NCBI GenBank assembly: GCA_936450465.1
Contig: OW388300.1
Span: 47,010,358 to 47,074,357, forward strand
Reading direction: 5' to 3'
Origin: Gibbula magus
Taxonomy: Eukaryota > Mollusca > Gastropoda > Trochida > Trochidae
Length of the DNA: 64,000 nucleotides
A model generated the notes under the pieces. That model did not search any database. It was not told where the DNA came from and saw only the letters and a list, made by a program, of their open reading frames with translations. The position numbers and the translations under genes were made by a program. Positions 12,701-27,700 of this stretch are shown piece after piece (within the stretch, counting starts at the first letter, position 1; every line of letters begins with the position of its first letter).

Positions 12701-15700
12701 AGAAACAATCCTGGTTATTTGTGTTTTAGTCATTTTAACCTTAATTGTTAAAAATAAACAAAATAAATAAAGTAAATAAAGAAATAAATCCAAAGATGCC
12801 TACTGACTTTCAAGCAGTTGTATAATTATTTCTCAGCCAAGCCATATCAATCAATCGCCCAGCCAGAAGATAGCCATGCAACGTTCACAGAAGCAGTACG
12901 GTAACTACTACAATGGCTATATTCATTGTCACATTCTGCCAGCTATACACAGTACATCAAACTTTATACCTCCATGTCATAATCCCACTTTTGGTTGCCA
13001 CCTAGACCGTGGCACTGAAAGAGTTTAACGGGGCCGGAAACTGAGGAAACGTCGAGACATAGGTCGTCTGTCTGGAGAGCTTTCTTTTTAGTATAAGAAA
13101 ACACCTGGAACAGAAGTGTTACCATCCTATAATGTGATGAAGTTTCAATAGTTTGTTGAGGTATTTATAAGGGGGTGAAAAGTGTTGATTTCAGCTCTAT
13201 TTTGGAGTGAAAAATATTTTCTATCACAGGATATAGAATTCCGGATTTTATCAATGAATGAATTAATGAATTTATGAAAAGTTGGACCTATGCAAATTCA
13301 TTTCATAATTAGCTTCTTGTAAATGATGATATATATATATACCCCCGGTATATAGTTTAGAGGATTCAGGGTATCACAAAATCAAGAAAAATTAATTAAA
13401 TTTTATCTCATTTTTAAATCATTAAATCATCTTTTCAGTTTTGTTCCTCCACTTAATTATGAAACAAAACATGTTATTGATTTCAATTAAAATCTGTCCC
13501 CAAATGGAGCATGCACTTTTCTCCTGAAGTTGGTTAGCTACCTATATCTTCCATTTTAAAAATTTGAACATTTCTACAATCATTCTAAAACTGAAACACC
13601 ACAAGGAATTAGTCCCATGACAATTAAAGAGTGAAATGAATATTCATAAAATAGAGCCATCGGCTCTGTAGCTCATCAGGGTTTACTTTGAATCATGTTG
13701 AAGACTGAAACAGATTGTTCTCAAGATAAAGTATAATCCCTTCACATGACCTTAAAAAGTCCACGATCTACAAAATTTGTTCAATGTACATAAAGAAAAC
13801 ATGACTTGAAAATACATTTTGAGGAAATTGGCTGTATAAAGTATAATAATAAAGATTCCTGAAAATTCTTCTAGGTGTTCTTGTTCTGGAAATGATGAAA
13901 ATAGGTTTTCAGGTTATAGCCTGAGAGACCATTATTTGGAGCCACAGGGTCACCAAATCTATAATTTAGATTCTCCCATGGCCAAGGAATCTGTACTTGA
14001 GAAGAAGTCGAAAAAGCGAAAAGTTTACAGACGGATGGACGGCGGGACGAGGGACGCCAGATGCCATAAGCCCATCGGGCCTTTTAGGCCTGATGAGGTA
14101 AAAATTCAGTGGTGGTCTTAAAGCAACAGTAAAACCAAGATATTCATTGTGGAAACAAAACTTACGGCAGTGACAGCATGTGTTACATTTGACATGGATA
14201 ACTTCTCTATTATTGTGTGTGGTATCACCATAAAAAAAATATGTTCACATACATTGGTGATTTTTCCATCGGTGTGTGAAGTTTTGTTACAATTATTTGT
14301 TTATTAAGTTTTCATACGTTACTGCCTTAGAATATCCAGGTGGCTAAATAGGGAACCTCACACTTGAGTCTTCTGATATCAATATATTAACATGAGTTGA
14401 TAAAAGTTACTAACATCCAAGGCTTGTCAAGGATATTTTACTTTTATCAACAAGTGTTGATATGTTTAATATCAGAAGACACGAGGGTGTGATTCTATTT
14501 ATCATCCAAAATCATTCTTTATTATGTTTCAATGTAAATTGTACATCTCTGAGCACAGTTCTGCCATTTGACTTCCAATGCCCTGATTTCATTGCATTGT
14601 GACATGTTTATGACATCATAGATTTGTGATGTCATTACTCGGGGATGTAATAAAAGCGTTGCGATGTCATGAAGTTGACGGTGGCAAGGCATTTTGCAAT
14701 ATCTACTGTCAAAATTATATCTCCTAGGATATATTGCATGCTCTCACACAAGTGAGATCTCCGTTAGTTTTGGATGATAAAGGTTCATACAAATATAAAA
14801 CAATCAATCTGAAACTTGTTTAGGATTTAAAATTTAGAAGTATAGGCAGCAAAAATGGAGAAAGAGGAATATAATTCCCTCTTATATTGTTTCCATCATA
14901 AATATCTTACTCTCACTGTCCCTTCAAGAGTCTGATAATGAAATCATTTTTTAATACACAAGAGTGTGTGAAATATATAAATGATTAAATCTAATTCCAT
15001 ATTTTCTCTCTTCAGTCTCAAATGTATCAGATCAAATTTATGAAAAGTAAATTCTAGTTTTTCTTCAAAAATTCAATTACAAGAAATTACCAAAATACAA
15101 ATGCTGGTATGTTAGATCCAGTACTAAATATTAATTCGGCAAAATAACAATTTAATTTCGTCATTCAAATATAACAATCTGATACAAAATGACACAACCA
15201 AAAGGATTAAGAGAAACATTTTGAAAAACAAAAAATAGTGTAAGTCAAAATTGTTTAACATATTGTGCAACATTATCAGAAAGAGAATATCGTCATGGTT
15301 AAAAAACAAATCATCAATTTGTCATAACCACAAGAGACAAAATACATTATTGTTTCAGATAATTACAGACTCAACAATTTAGTCATTAAATCATAGAAAT
15401 GAATTTTACATTCTATCAATTAATCAATTAAATCAATTAAATATCATAAAAGCAAAAAGTTACACAAACATACTTAGTTTTTAAAATGTAATAGTTAAAA
15501 ACTCAAATTTAAGATTTTTACATAGATGTTTTTCAAAACAAAATAATTAAGGTTGCAAAACATTTTCAGTTATTATCCAACACCTGAAAAGCACTAAACG
15601 AGCCAACTAACGACCTTAACAACGTACCTGGTTGCCGCCCATGCCATGACACGTTACCATGCCTACTTTCTCTCCACTCTTCCGACCCATTGTGTCTATA

Positions 15701-18700
15701 CACAGATTACTGTCTTTGTTACGGATCTGTAAGAGATGAGTAAGTAAATGATGCATTGCTTAACACAGCTTCTTGAAAGATGAGTGAGTACATGAGTTAT
15801 TGCCTAAAGCCAACTTTGTGAAAGATGGGAAATATATATCATTAAAATAAAAACAAATGTAACCTTTTGTTGCTTTGGATTACATTGTTTTGCAAAAGTA
15901 CTGATTTTTATACTTTAGAGAGCAAGTTTACTGAAGGAGTTGAAACAACAAACTCGAGTCTGACACATATTTCCAGTTTATGGGCATCTTGCTTAAGATC
16001 CTGCAATATTCAGGGGACCACAAAATAAAGTATTAATTGCTGATGTTCTTCATCCCTGATCTGACTGACCTCCCCGAGAGAGTAGAAGTCTATTGGCATC
16101 TGGGACTCGGGGTAGACGTTCTCCAGGTACCAGCGGAAACTGTGACACTTGAGTCTGCTCCTTAACTCCTGTCTCTCGGTGATGTCCCCGTAGTCTGTAG
16201 ACTTCACCCCTGGAAGATGACATATTCACGAAATTGAGACAAATACGCTAAAAGTCTACTTTCTCAAGCCAAGGCTACTACTCGGCGTGCATTTGGTAAC
16301 AAATAGAACATTGTATTTGTGTCTCTGTCATACTATGTATATATAATCCTTATTTAGAAACCATAAAAACTTAAATTCGAAGACATCAAATTTGGATAGT
16401 AGAGTAAAATTATTGGTATACCAGACATATATCACTAATCTTTATATGAGATCTGTACCTGTAAAAAGTATATACAGTTCTATGCAGTAACCGTCTCTAG
16501 CATTGCATTCTAAAGTTTGCAAAAGCAAACAGTGCTTCTTAGAATATGATCGGTCTCCAGATACGAAGATCTAACGAACCAATCTAAGAAGTTGAACAGA
16601 CTGATATCTGGTCCGATCTGAAATTAGCAATCAATTAACTATTTTTGCATGGAGAAAGATTTCAAAAACACCATCCTCTATCTGTAGTCAGAAAGTTACC
16701 TACCTTTCATTATGGGACATCTCAAATCTGGAGGCTTCTGAATATTTAAATGACTACCTATAATCAGCATTGTGAAAATTAGGAGAAATAAAAAAACATA
16801 CCAGGGTTGATTTTATAGAAGAACTCCTTGTATTCATCCATCCAGACCTCAACAATACGCTGCGTGTTGTGGTTGATGATACGTGCCACGCCCCCCGGCC
16901 ATGAGTACGGTGATGTCTTTCGGAACACATGACCCACCCGGGAACATGTCACAATGTAGATTTGTCCTCCACACATCCACACCTGGCGGAAGAAGTACAT
17001 GAGTATGCAAGTCAGTATTGGAATGTCCCTGTTTATCAACCTTGGATACGAGGAACAGGAAATGGGACACTTTTTATCCAACGAACCAACCAAGAACAAA
17101 TATTTAATGTCAATCATCCTTGTATGCTTTATTATGAATCTACCTTTATTTTTTGTTTCGACAAATCTTCAAGGTGAGATAATCGCTATCAAAAGTATTT
17201 CAATAATATCATGGCCATTAGTATTATTACAGGAGAGAAAGCCTGCAATACCATTGTGGCCATGCATTGCAGTGAAACCTGCTAGTTGGACCTAGCAAAC
17301 AATGGATAGTAGTGCACTGAAATTCAGGGTCACAGTCCACCCTACCTTACTGCATGTAGAAAATCAGACAAATTACCAGTTTCGTTGCACTCACCCTGAA
17401 GCTCATTTCGAGGTTCTCCCCTCCCCAGATATCCATTCCCTCGTCATAGGAGCCAACCTCGTAGAAGTAGTCCCGGTCGATAGAGAACAGTCCACCCGCC
17501 ATTGTTGGGGTCCTGGATAGAGAAACATTGTAAACCGGTCAGCACATGCATTATGTGAAGTAGTCTTGATCAATCAATTATGATAATAAGAACCGAGTCC
17601 ATTCTAGGTGGGGAAAATGTGGGTCCATGGGTCATCTGATTTTGTGGGTCAATCAGAAACTAAGATGGTACCTTGATTTATTCAGAATTTGAAGTAAAGT
17701 AATTGTTCTATTATTAGTCTATATCTTCAATATTGCTTAAAACCCAATGAAGAGAAAATAAACATAACATAAAAACATATTCAGACAATGACAATCTTTG
17801 ACACAATATCAAGCAATGGCTCATGTAGTCTTTACCAAGGTACACATCAGTCCACACTTCCTGCTAATCATATCATAGCATTGGATAGAGTTGTAACCAC
17901 TATCTTTAGAATACACACAGTCTCATGTCAATATCGATATTTTCATTAACGGTATATGTTTTTTCATCATTTGATTACTTATTGATTGTATATGTTTCTG
18001 TTAATAAACAATTTCATTAAGACTTGAGTTTTAATCAAGAAGCTTATGTATCTTTAATTGTTGAAGTGTCAAATCATTAAAAGCTGTTCTGCCAAGATGG
18101 CCCTTATATAATTTAAATAATCCTATACATTTAGCAGATCTATTTTGATCTACGGTAGATGAGCTTAAAGTGATAAGCATGAGCTGCCGTTAGCATATTC
18201 CATGTCACGATATTTGTGAAGATGCACATCGTTCGCCAATAAACAAATTTGAAACTCATCATTAAGAGTTAAGCAACATACGCAAGTTTGGGAATTGTTA
18301 CAAGTTTTTGTAAAAAGAATGAGTGATGTAAGTAATACAATATTTGCCGCTCATGTATAAATGTGTCACTTCAAGAGCATTCATTTGAATTCAATGACAA
18401 TTCTGCTTTCAATCAAATATAACTAAGCACTTTCATACCGTAAACCAACCTACGCAGGAGAGGCGTAACAGCACTGTGAGGAGTTTGACCATAAACATTC
18501 AAGCTTAAAGGGAGGTAACTCCAAGTACCTTAGTTCAATAGTTTAATACTTGAGATATAAAACTCAGTCAGCTCAAAACCACTAAAAGTACAATGGTGAT
18601 ACATCATTTCAACACAATCAACCTTCAAAATTATAAATTCTCTTCGTCAGAATGTGCTAATAATCCAGCCTATCAATCACCAACATTTAATATTCATTAT

Positions 18701-21700
18701 CAATGACATTTCAAACATATTCATCATGAAGAATGTGACAAATATGCCATGCTATTTTTGTTCTACATGATGTGTATGTAGAAATTTCCATCCATGTTCA
18801 ACGAAATAGTTATAAACTAATATTTGCAGCTTGATATATTCACAACAAGATCAATGTCTTTCCTAATCTCGGGAATTTTACCAAATCTGCAAGTGCATAA
18901 CTCAAATATGAAATTAACACAGACATACTTTAATCAATGAATAAATGTTTCAGCAAATTATAATACACAAATTTAAGCAAATGTAACTTGATTATTTATA
19001 TATTCTAGGAAGGACACATAGTGGGGTGTAATGTTTATAATCAGTGTAAAATAATTCTTCAATATGGGCAAAAAAAGCATTTTGAATAATGCTTTGAAAT
19101 CACATTTTCTTTTAGGTTTGAAAGAAAATTTGGAATAAGACTTCATATATATATAATAAAAAGAAACTACACAGTATACCAGACCTCAATCTGGCAACCA
19201 ATTTAGGAGCATTTGCTCCCTCTTTTCTCTGTTTGCTCCCTGTAACTTTGACAAAATTGGAGGTCCACTAAAAAAATTGTTTCTTCACCAAATATAACCA
19301 TTATCCATCACAATTGCTACAAAATGGTATTGAATATTGGCTAGCTTACAGTTGTTTGCTTGTTCATTCATACACAGGTATTATTAGCAATCTTCTTTTA
19401 GATGTGCTCCCTGCAACTTTCTTTTGCTCCTAGGAATAAAATGTTAGCTCCTTGTAAAATTTTTACCTTGAGGCCGTAAACTCTCGTGGGTTGATTTGTT
19501 GGATTGAAATAAATACAGCAGAGTAAGTAACAGATAAATGAACAGACGGACAGAAACCCATTTGGGTCCCCACAGTAAAAAGGTTAAAGTTAAACACTGA
19601 CTTGGTTGGTTGGGATCGGTCGCCTCCCCTTCGCTCCAGTTCACGCTGAGGCACCGGGTACCACCTGAAGTTGAGCTTCCAGTTGAAACCGCCCCATGTC
19701 ATATCTGACCCTGTGATGTATTCAAATGTGTCGTCGCTGATGACATCTATTATCGGACACACTACAGCTTTCCTGGAACAGACAGCATGAACGACTGAAT
19801 AAATATTTGTACTTCCATGATACCATACCATTATTTGCCATTGTATTTATAAAATTCATTTAGTTCTGTATATTAAAGGGGCTGTAGCACGTTTTTTGCA
19901 AATTTTATTTTTTCAAATTTCCCATTTATAATGATAGTTTATGTCATTTATATTTACTTTTGAGAGTAAAACATCTTATTACACAAACCAGTTTTCAAAA
20001 ACGATTCCCATGGCTTTACGGAACAATGCACACTCATTTTTTAACTTGTGGTGATGCCTGCGTGCATCGGCTGGAACTAGTGAACCATGGGTAGCATTAT
20101 ACCCAAACCTTATTGTACATAGAGCAGTTCTCAGAAGCAAAGTTGCCAAGCTCTGGCAGGATTTGAACCACAGGCCTCTTGATCCAAAGTCGAAAATACA
20201 CACTTCCATAGTACCTTATTTTTCAAAGACAGGACCCGATGCCTATTAATTCAACAGTCAAGTGTTAATATGCCAATATATGGAAGTATCAAATAGAACT
20301 GCATGTAAAGCAGGTACCTGATAGAGGTGAGGTGAATAGGCGAACACATCCTTTAATTCTGAAACATTTACTACCTTCAGAGAATAGAGCATTTGGTGTA
20401 TACCGGTAGTAGAGAAATTCAGTACTGTCAATTCTGACCCTAAGAAATCAAAGAAATTTACTGATTCAACATTATTCACACCAAAATATAAGTATAGTAT
20501 ATTTTATACAGATTGATTTCAAGCCATCCACTTGTACTGCATACTTTGACGTAAACCATTATAGTTTTTGAGGACAGAAGCATCGATGCTGTCATTCCAA
20601 AATCTTCTTCATGGTAAAGAATAATGACGTAAGATAAGTGAAAGTATTACATACCTGTTTTTATGTATCTCATACAACAAAGGTTCCAGCCATCCCTCCG
20701 TGCACTCGCAATGAGCGTCCAGAAACGTGATCACGTCACCACGCGCCTGCTTTGCACCTGCAAACGTTGTTCTTATTATGAGAGATAGTGAGAGAGTGAG
20801 TTATTGTTTAACACCGCTTCGGCAGTATCTCAGCCAATAGCGGCGAAATTATTATGAGAGATAAGTGAAGGCATGTATGTCCACTGGAACATATTATGAA
20901 ATGCCTGCATTGTCAGAGATGATCAAGGATTTTTTGAAGAAATGCGAACATGAAACATCACCAGAACCAGAGGGTTCGGCCCCTCCCCCATTTGAATTTG
21001 TTTGAACCCCACTGCAATTTGCTGGATCTGTCTATGCACTATGACCCTCCTGCTAAGATATCATAATAAATTTGATGAGAGGAACTTGGGTCATATACGT
21101 TGTATGAACTATGTATCACTATTCGGGACTGGAATCACAGAGATGGTGAGACATCATTTAGAGAAAAACAGTACATACATAGAGTTTATTAACGGAGGAA
21201 GTGTGCCATATGACTTTTACAAAACGAGAGCAAATTTGTTTTATTGCCCAAGCGAGAGCGAGGGCTATACATACATTTGCACAAGTTTCGTAAATGTCAT
21301 ATATCGGTAGCACACTTTCGAGTGTAATAATTTCTTTATTACCCATTCTATTCCATTTTATTCTCGTAAAAATAGTCAGGAAACTATCTACTTTTCTTGC
21401 GACGGCAAGCTACAGTGACGTCACAAACAATCATTTTATGACATCACAGACGACTATAAATACGGGAAGTCGCGGTGAAACAATGGTTGATATGGCATAT
21501 GACCTTCGTTTAATTTTCGATTTCAATTGACAGTATTGCGATATTTTCTTAACCTTACCTGTATCCATTTAAGAAGATCATGCTTTTAGCCTCTGTGATT
21601 TAATCATATATAAGTTCAGGGCAAATCAGTAATTTATTGCAAAACACATGACAGTTGAAGTTACACTATTTCTTTCCCAGCATTTAAATTTCACTTTGAG

Positions 21701-24700
21701 AAAATATTATTGTTTAAACACATTTATTGTTTGTACACACTAAGTTTAAACTATATGTTTATTCCTTCTTCAGGTGGATTGTGGGTACAATGTATGATAC
21801 ATTTATACAAAAAATTAACAAAGTTTTACTCACTTAAACAATATTTTGTTCGCCAAATTAAACAGTAATTGAGTGAGGCAAATTTTCTCATGAATTGAAA
21901 ATCAGACACTTCTTGTTATGGCACAACACTGTCGTTATAATATCGTTACTATCATTATCGTTACAATAGTTCATTGTGGGATAGAGGATAGGTGGAGCCT
22001 TTAGTCTCAGCCCAAAACATGCTAAACTTCACAATATAACCCTCTGGACTGGTTTATTTTCAACCTTGCCTCAATCTATTCCAGGAGATCATGGTGAAAA
22101 TCTGAGCAGCATGAATTTGCACTGTTAAGAATTGCTTCAAGCAATTGTCAATTGACATCTAACCCTTTCAACACGGTACATAATTTATGTCAATGTAAAA
22201 GTGTAAGTGTTTGACTAATCTATTTGAAACTACAGGATGAGTTGATTGATGAAGTTGTATATGCTATGGGTTTGTCCAAATTGAAGAGCCCTTGTCACTC
22301 ATTATATTCAATGCCTTGAGGGAGATGTGAGGTTTGAAGACAAATCATCATTTGTCACAAAATCTGACATAAATTGATCGAAATTGTCACAGTTCTAACA
22401 GAATATGTCAATGAAAATGTTCTTTTTATTTTTCTCAGGAAAACATTAATTGACTTTATCACTTTGTATCTCATAAGCATATTACAATGTCAATTTAGTG
22501 ATTTATTAGCTTATTTTTCCTAACATAACTTGCTACTTTATCTCTATAAGCACTGAAGGTAAATCCATAGACTACTCTAGGAATTTTGAAGGTGGGGGTC
22601 GGGTGGGAGTGTTGGGGGAGGGAGGTGATCAGGATGTCATCAAATTTAAATGCAACATTTTCAAAAGGGGGGTTTGAAACTCCCCTCCCCCCTAACTTCT
22701 CGCACCAAAAGCTTTCGTTGGAGGTGTTGTGATCTGTAAACTGAATTGCATCAGAACATGGGAGTCTATGGGCTGTTATCAGCGGTTTTGCGAGGAAACC
22801 TCCAAACGATATGAGTTTGTATCCCGGTAGATTTTAATCCTCGGAAACCATTGATTTTAAACAGACTGGGGTTATCATTATTTATTGGGCCTAACTTCCG
22901 TCACGTTGGAAGAAGAAAGTTCAAAGTAAAGACAATAAGCACTGTTTCTTCTAGAATTTGTTCTTTTGAGTTTATTGACAAACTATCACACTGAATAGTA
23001 ATCACAATAGTTAATCACAATAGACTATCATTATCGCAATAGTTAGTAACAACAGATTATCGCTATCGCAATAGTCCTTATGGGTCAATAGTCACCCCTA
23101 TATCACTGTACCTTTTAATCTTGCCCTGATTAATCCTGTTCTTTCCATTGACCTAATCACTTTCACACGTACACTCAGTGTCTTGACGTAGGCATCTAAA
23201 TCCTTCCCAAGGTGCTCTGAAACAGATGTCACATACATGTTCATCATCCAAAACTCTCTTCCACTGATGATGTGAGATCAAGCAATATCTCCTAGAAGAT
23301 ATCTTTTTAACAGTAGATTTTGAAACCAATGGAAAAGTGCCCCCCCCCCCTCCCCTCTCAGATCCGCCACCATTATATTTCAATGATCGAGGGCAAATTA
23401 GAAAATCCCTTTAATTCCGCATTTAGGCTCCCTGATGTAGCAATCTGATTGGTTTACAGCTGATTGATGTTTGATAGAGCTATATGATTGGTTTACAGCT
23501 GAGACCAGACTGTATCAACTTTAACCCTTTGTTGTAAAAGCAACCAGCCCTTTTAAACATTTTAAGGGACCGTTCAATTTGTCCAAAAAAAAATGCTACA
23601 AAAAATATGTGCTTACGTGTATGTTTTAAAATGGTGCCATATGGAGTTGGAAACCACTTGGGTAGGAAATTATCTAAAACACTGCTCGCACGATTTACAC
23701 CAGTACAACAAAACTTCACAGGTGATTAGATGATAAATATCGATCATAGCTGTCTCACCTTTATCGCTGGCATCATCGACTAGAATCACCTCCTCCAGAA
23801 GACGTTTGGGCGACCGGATGATGATACTGTGGACGGTTCGAAGCAGAGTCGACCAAGCCTCGTTGTGGAATACGATCACCACACTCGTGGTTGGCAAGTC
23901 CTCTATAGGGGGATACTTCTTCTTCCGACACCTGGTCAGAGAAAAGAGAACACTTTTGGTTCATCTTCGTGCAAAACACTAAATTTCTTTTTTTGACATT
24001 AGTTTTCTTGTTGTTTGGAGAAGTTTTAAAATTATTTCTAAATCATTCTGTTTTTTATTGAGCAAATGCCCGATAAATAAAATGACAAAAATTTAGAGTC
24101 AAGTCTGGTAGCCAATGGCTGGTTGAAAAGATGATGTGCCCGTAAAACTAAAAATAGTTAAATCTATAGATGACAGGATATGTAGATATATTTTGCTATC
24201 TGGCAAGTGATTTCTAAATGAGTGGAACTTTGACATGGCTAATTTCTACCCTTTGGAAACACAACCAATTAGGTCAGCAACTTACGCGTCCATTCTGTAG
24301 TCTGGCAAGGAGCGGTTGAGGGACATCATATCGCTGGCAACCAGATTGAACTGGTTGATCTTAAACCTCTCCTTCGCCTCTGCTTCGTGATCCTTTGGGA
24401 CCACCACCGCCTTGCCCATCTCCCCCGGACCTGTCGGGGAACGGTTCGGCAACAGACCTGCAAACATTATCAGTATATTAATAAATAGGATACATCTTCC
24501 TGTTCTTATGTATGCAACTTCTAAATGCTCTTCAGAGACTTGATCCGATTTCAACATGGAGATGATCCTGTTTTGTTATTTCCTTACATTCCACCTGATG
24601 AAGGAGTGAGTAAAAGTTTTCACATTAAAGAAGTTGTTATTCAAAATCTTCCTGTTCCTATCAGAGCATTGTTTGATTATAAAAGTATTATTTGATTGTC

Positions 24701-27700
24701 AGAGCATTGTTTGTTGACAGAGCATTGTCACATTATCAGAGCATTGTTTGATTGTCAGAGCATATCATGATTATTAGAACATTGTTTGTTTGACAGAGCA
24801 TATTCCACTGTTATTTTTACCAGTGACTGATAACATTGTTTATTTCACTGATTGATCTCTGCATTTCTCCAGGTTTCATTACATATATATACAAAAGGAG
24901 GGTTCTATCGGGGTATTTTTTGTGGAAACGAAATTCGAGAGGATATCCCCGTTTACACAAATATGCTACTAATAAATGATTAAAACAGTCAAGTTAAAAG
25001 ATATTACCGGTAATAAAGATAATATTTTGATGAATTTATATTTCACATCTTAATAAAGACAAGCGTACATTTGTTGAAAAATAAAAACAATGAGAATGGA
25101 AGTTATTCATTGGCGCTGCGAGTGGGGTAAAGTTTGCTACGGCATAACAGTAAATTATTTATTAGTTTTATGACATGCTATTTGTTACTATGTGAACTTT
25201 CTATCAGCGTATATCTTTGATCATCAAAATGTTGTGAAATTAGGTAAAATATAGCGTGTTTTCATTTCAGGTAATGCACAAAATCCAATATGGCGGATTT
25301 TGCCGACAGAACGGCCCCTTTAAAGTGAATATATTGTGTAATATTTGTACAACTCAAAGGGTTGTTACATTGTTTGCTGTAAAAGAATTTTATTCTGTCA
25401 CAGCTCTGAGCAACATTCATTTATTTTAAAAACACAATTTGAAAGCAAATTCAAAATATGAAATCTTGAATTCCTTCAAAACCAAACAATAAATAATTTC
25501 CAAGCAAATCATATGATTTGTGAAACATGAATAAAATTATTCCTTTTTCCATTCTATTCATAAATCAAAGTGGCTTATTAAAAATCATATGAAACATGTC
25601 GGAAGACATGTCCCTCCCAAAAAAATATCAACTATTAATATTTATAATATTTTAACCTTTTTACGTAATCAAGGGCGAGTTTGTACGTCACATTGCTATT
25701 TTCTCAAAATACAACAGCCTTTCTAGTCAATTATTCCACCTACCTGAAATAATTTAAGCCCAGGGTATGTACATAAAAATAACCATTGCCATGGAAACAA
25801 TTAATCTTGATTAATCTTGATCATTTGCTTCGTGATCAAGTTTATTTTGATGGACATAACAATGAAGGAATCATTAAATTCAAAGAAAAAGTTGATCAAC
25901 ATTAATACTTTAGATAATTGATGAAAACTTAAACAAAATTTGATAACAATTCTTCAGCTGTTTAAAAACATGAAACCAGCATTTTATTATAACTTATTTG
26001 TAACCTACGCAAAATGTATTCAGAATTGATAACATTTTAAAATAATTTGAAGAAAATCATCAACTTCTCTGCTTGATTAAAAACCTGAAACCAACTTAAT
26101 GTTCATTATTAATATCACAAACTTCATATTACCAAAAGCACCAGTTTGACCTGTTCAGTATGATTTTAAAATGTAACAAAATATATAATCAAAAAATATT
26201 TTTTTTTACATATTTTTGAAACATACTTATATTGTCTTGAACCAATTTAATGTTCATGGAATAATTCAGGATAGAATTACCTCGTAACCTGTTGTCAATA
26301 TTTTATTGATGTTTAATAAGTTTCTACTTACACAGAAATGCTCTTAGCTTTAAATGATATTCAAATATGCCTTAAGCATATCACAACATTTAAATCAAAT
26401 TTGAAGTTAGCAAATTCAATTTTATTTTTTTTTAAATAAATGGTCTCTGAAAACCCATTATTCAAACAATTACTAAGAAAAACAACAACATGCACTGCAT
26501 AAAAATTGAAATAATGAACTGATAGCAACACTGATTTTGATTTCTTCCAACATTCTTTAGATATATTCTTTGACATTCCAAACTCTGTACCAATTGTAGA
26601 CTGAATTTCAGTGCAGTACCACCCATGGTTCGCTAGCCGATGCTCGCAGGTTTCACCGCAATGCATAGCCACATGGCGTTGCAGGCTTTCTCCCTGCCAT
26701 AATACTAGCAGCCGCGATATAAGTGAAATACTCTTGAAAGCGGCGTTAAACCCCAACTAACCTCACCTCACCATTTGTAGATATTTCCAGCTGACTGAAC
26801 CACTGGTTCTATTCCAATATTTATTTAATCCTAATCATGACTTTGCAGTTGTGAATTTTTAAATAATAGATAATTGTGAGAGTCAAGGTTGGTGCTTCAG
26901 AAATAGATGTCATCATGTTAACCAGCAGTGCTTTGTGTCCCTAAATTATATTTTAATAGCAGGATAATCAGCCACTGTTAGCTGTAGTTATCTTCAGGAA
27001 GGTCAGAATTGTGCTTTACATTTTTCGAAGGCGTTTGCCTCTTCATCAGCCAATATTGTTTGTCAACTTTAGATTAGACCTTTTGTATGTACGTTCCATT
27101 CCGATATGTAAGCACTGGAAATAAAGACTAAATGTCATCTTATTTGAACTTTAGGCCAGCCAGTCCTGGGTTTGACTTTATTTATTTGGTATGAATCAAT
27201 GTTTATATTCATGTAATAATCATGTTTGAGCATGAGACCATTGAAAATAGATGCAGGTGAGGTGATAAGGGGTTTAATGCCGCTTTCAATATTATTTCAC
27301 TTTTATCATGATCTGCTAGGAGAAGCCTGCAACACTATGTGGCCATGCAGGCCATGAAACCTGCAAGCATTAACTGGAACTAGCGAACCATGGGTGGTAC
27401 TGCGCTGAAATTCAGAGTAGCATTGTGAGTTTGATTTCAGTGCCCCTGGCAGGAATCAAACCACAGACATCTTCATCCAAAGCTGAACAAGCTAACCACT
27501 GCGCTATCCAGCCCCCAATAATAGAAACAGAACAGAACCACAAAAAAAAAATGTGCACAATGTTTCTGGGCTTTTCCTTGCCCCTTCAACAGGTGGATAA
27601 CTATATGAATAAACATATTAAAAGGAGGGTTCTATCGGGGTATTTTTTGTGGAAACCAAATTCACATAAATCAGTGATAGAAGTTTCCCTTTAAAGGGTC

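Larger units (their letters stand above)
13105..15627 (-). other. Intron 10 (2.5 kb to exon 11a)
   Basis: GT-AG intron. It contains a candidate repeat at about 13660-14110 whose ends GTAGCTCATCAGG and CTGATGAGGTA are partly inverse and whose right part has an ACAGACGGATGGACGGCGGG run. Near 14370-14490 the strings TGATATCAATATATTAACAT and GTTGATATGTTTAATATCAG fold on each other. The remainder is AT-rich. Confidence 0.85.
19773..20654 (-). other. Intron 5 (882 bp)
   Basis: Holds a chimaera of a TTAA-MITE left end (19873-20049) and a SINE (20050-20196). The rest is unremarkable. Confidence 0.85.
20758..23111 (-). other. Intron 4 (2.35 kb)
   Basis: Contains a SINE-tail-like piece (20787-20850, GTGAGTTATTGTTTAACACC), a palindromic family J element (21171-21310), a G-rich stretch (22590-22700), a repeat shared with 63490-63640 (22770-22875) and one shared with 54836-54930 (22985-23095). 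Remaining parts AT-rich, nothing named. Confidence 0.85.

Noticed and set aside
16849..17177. Several overlapping ORFs on both strands near exon 8
   Set aside because: Shadows of exon 8; the real frame is [10 protein letters not shown] onward.
23153..23383. Cysteine-containing minus-strand ORF (76 codons)
   Set aside because: It overlaps exon 4 of GALNT in a different frame and includes intron and a poly(C)-derived glycine run.
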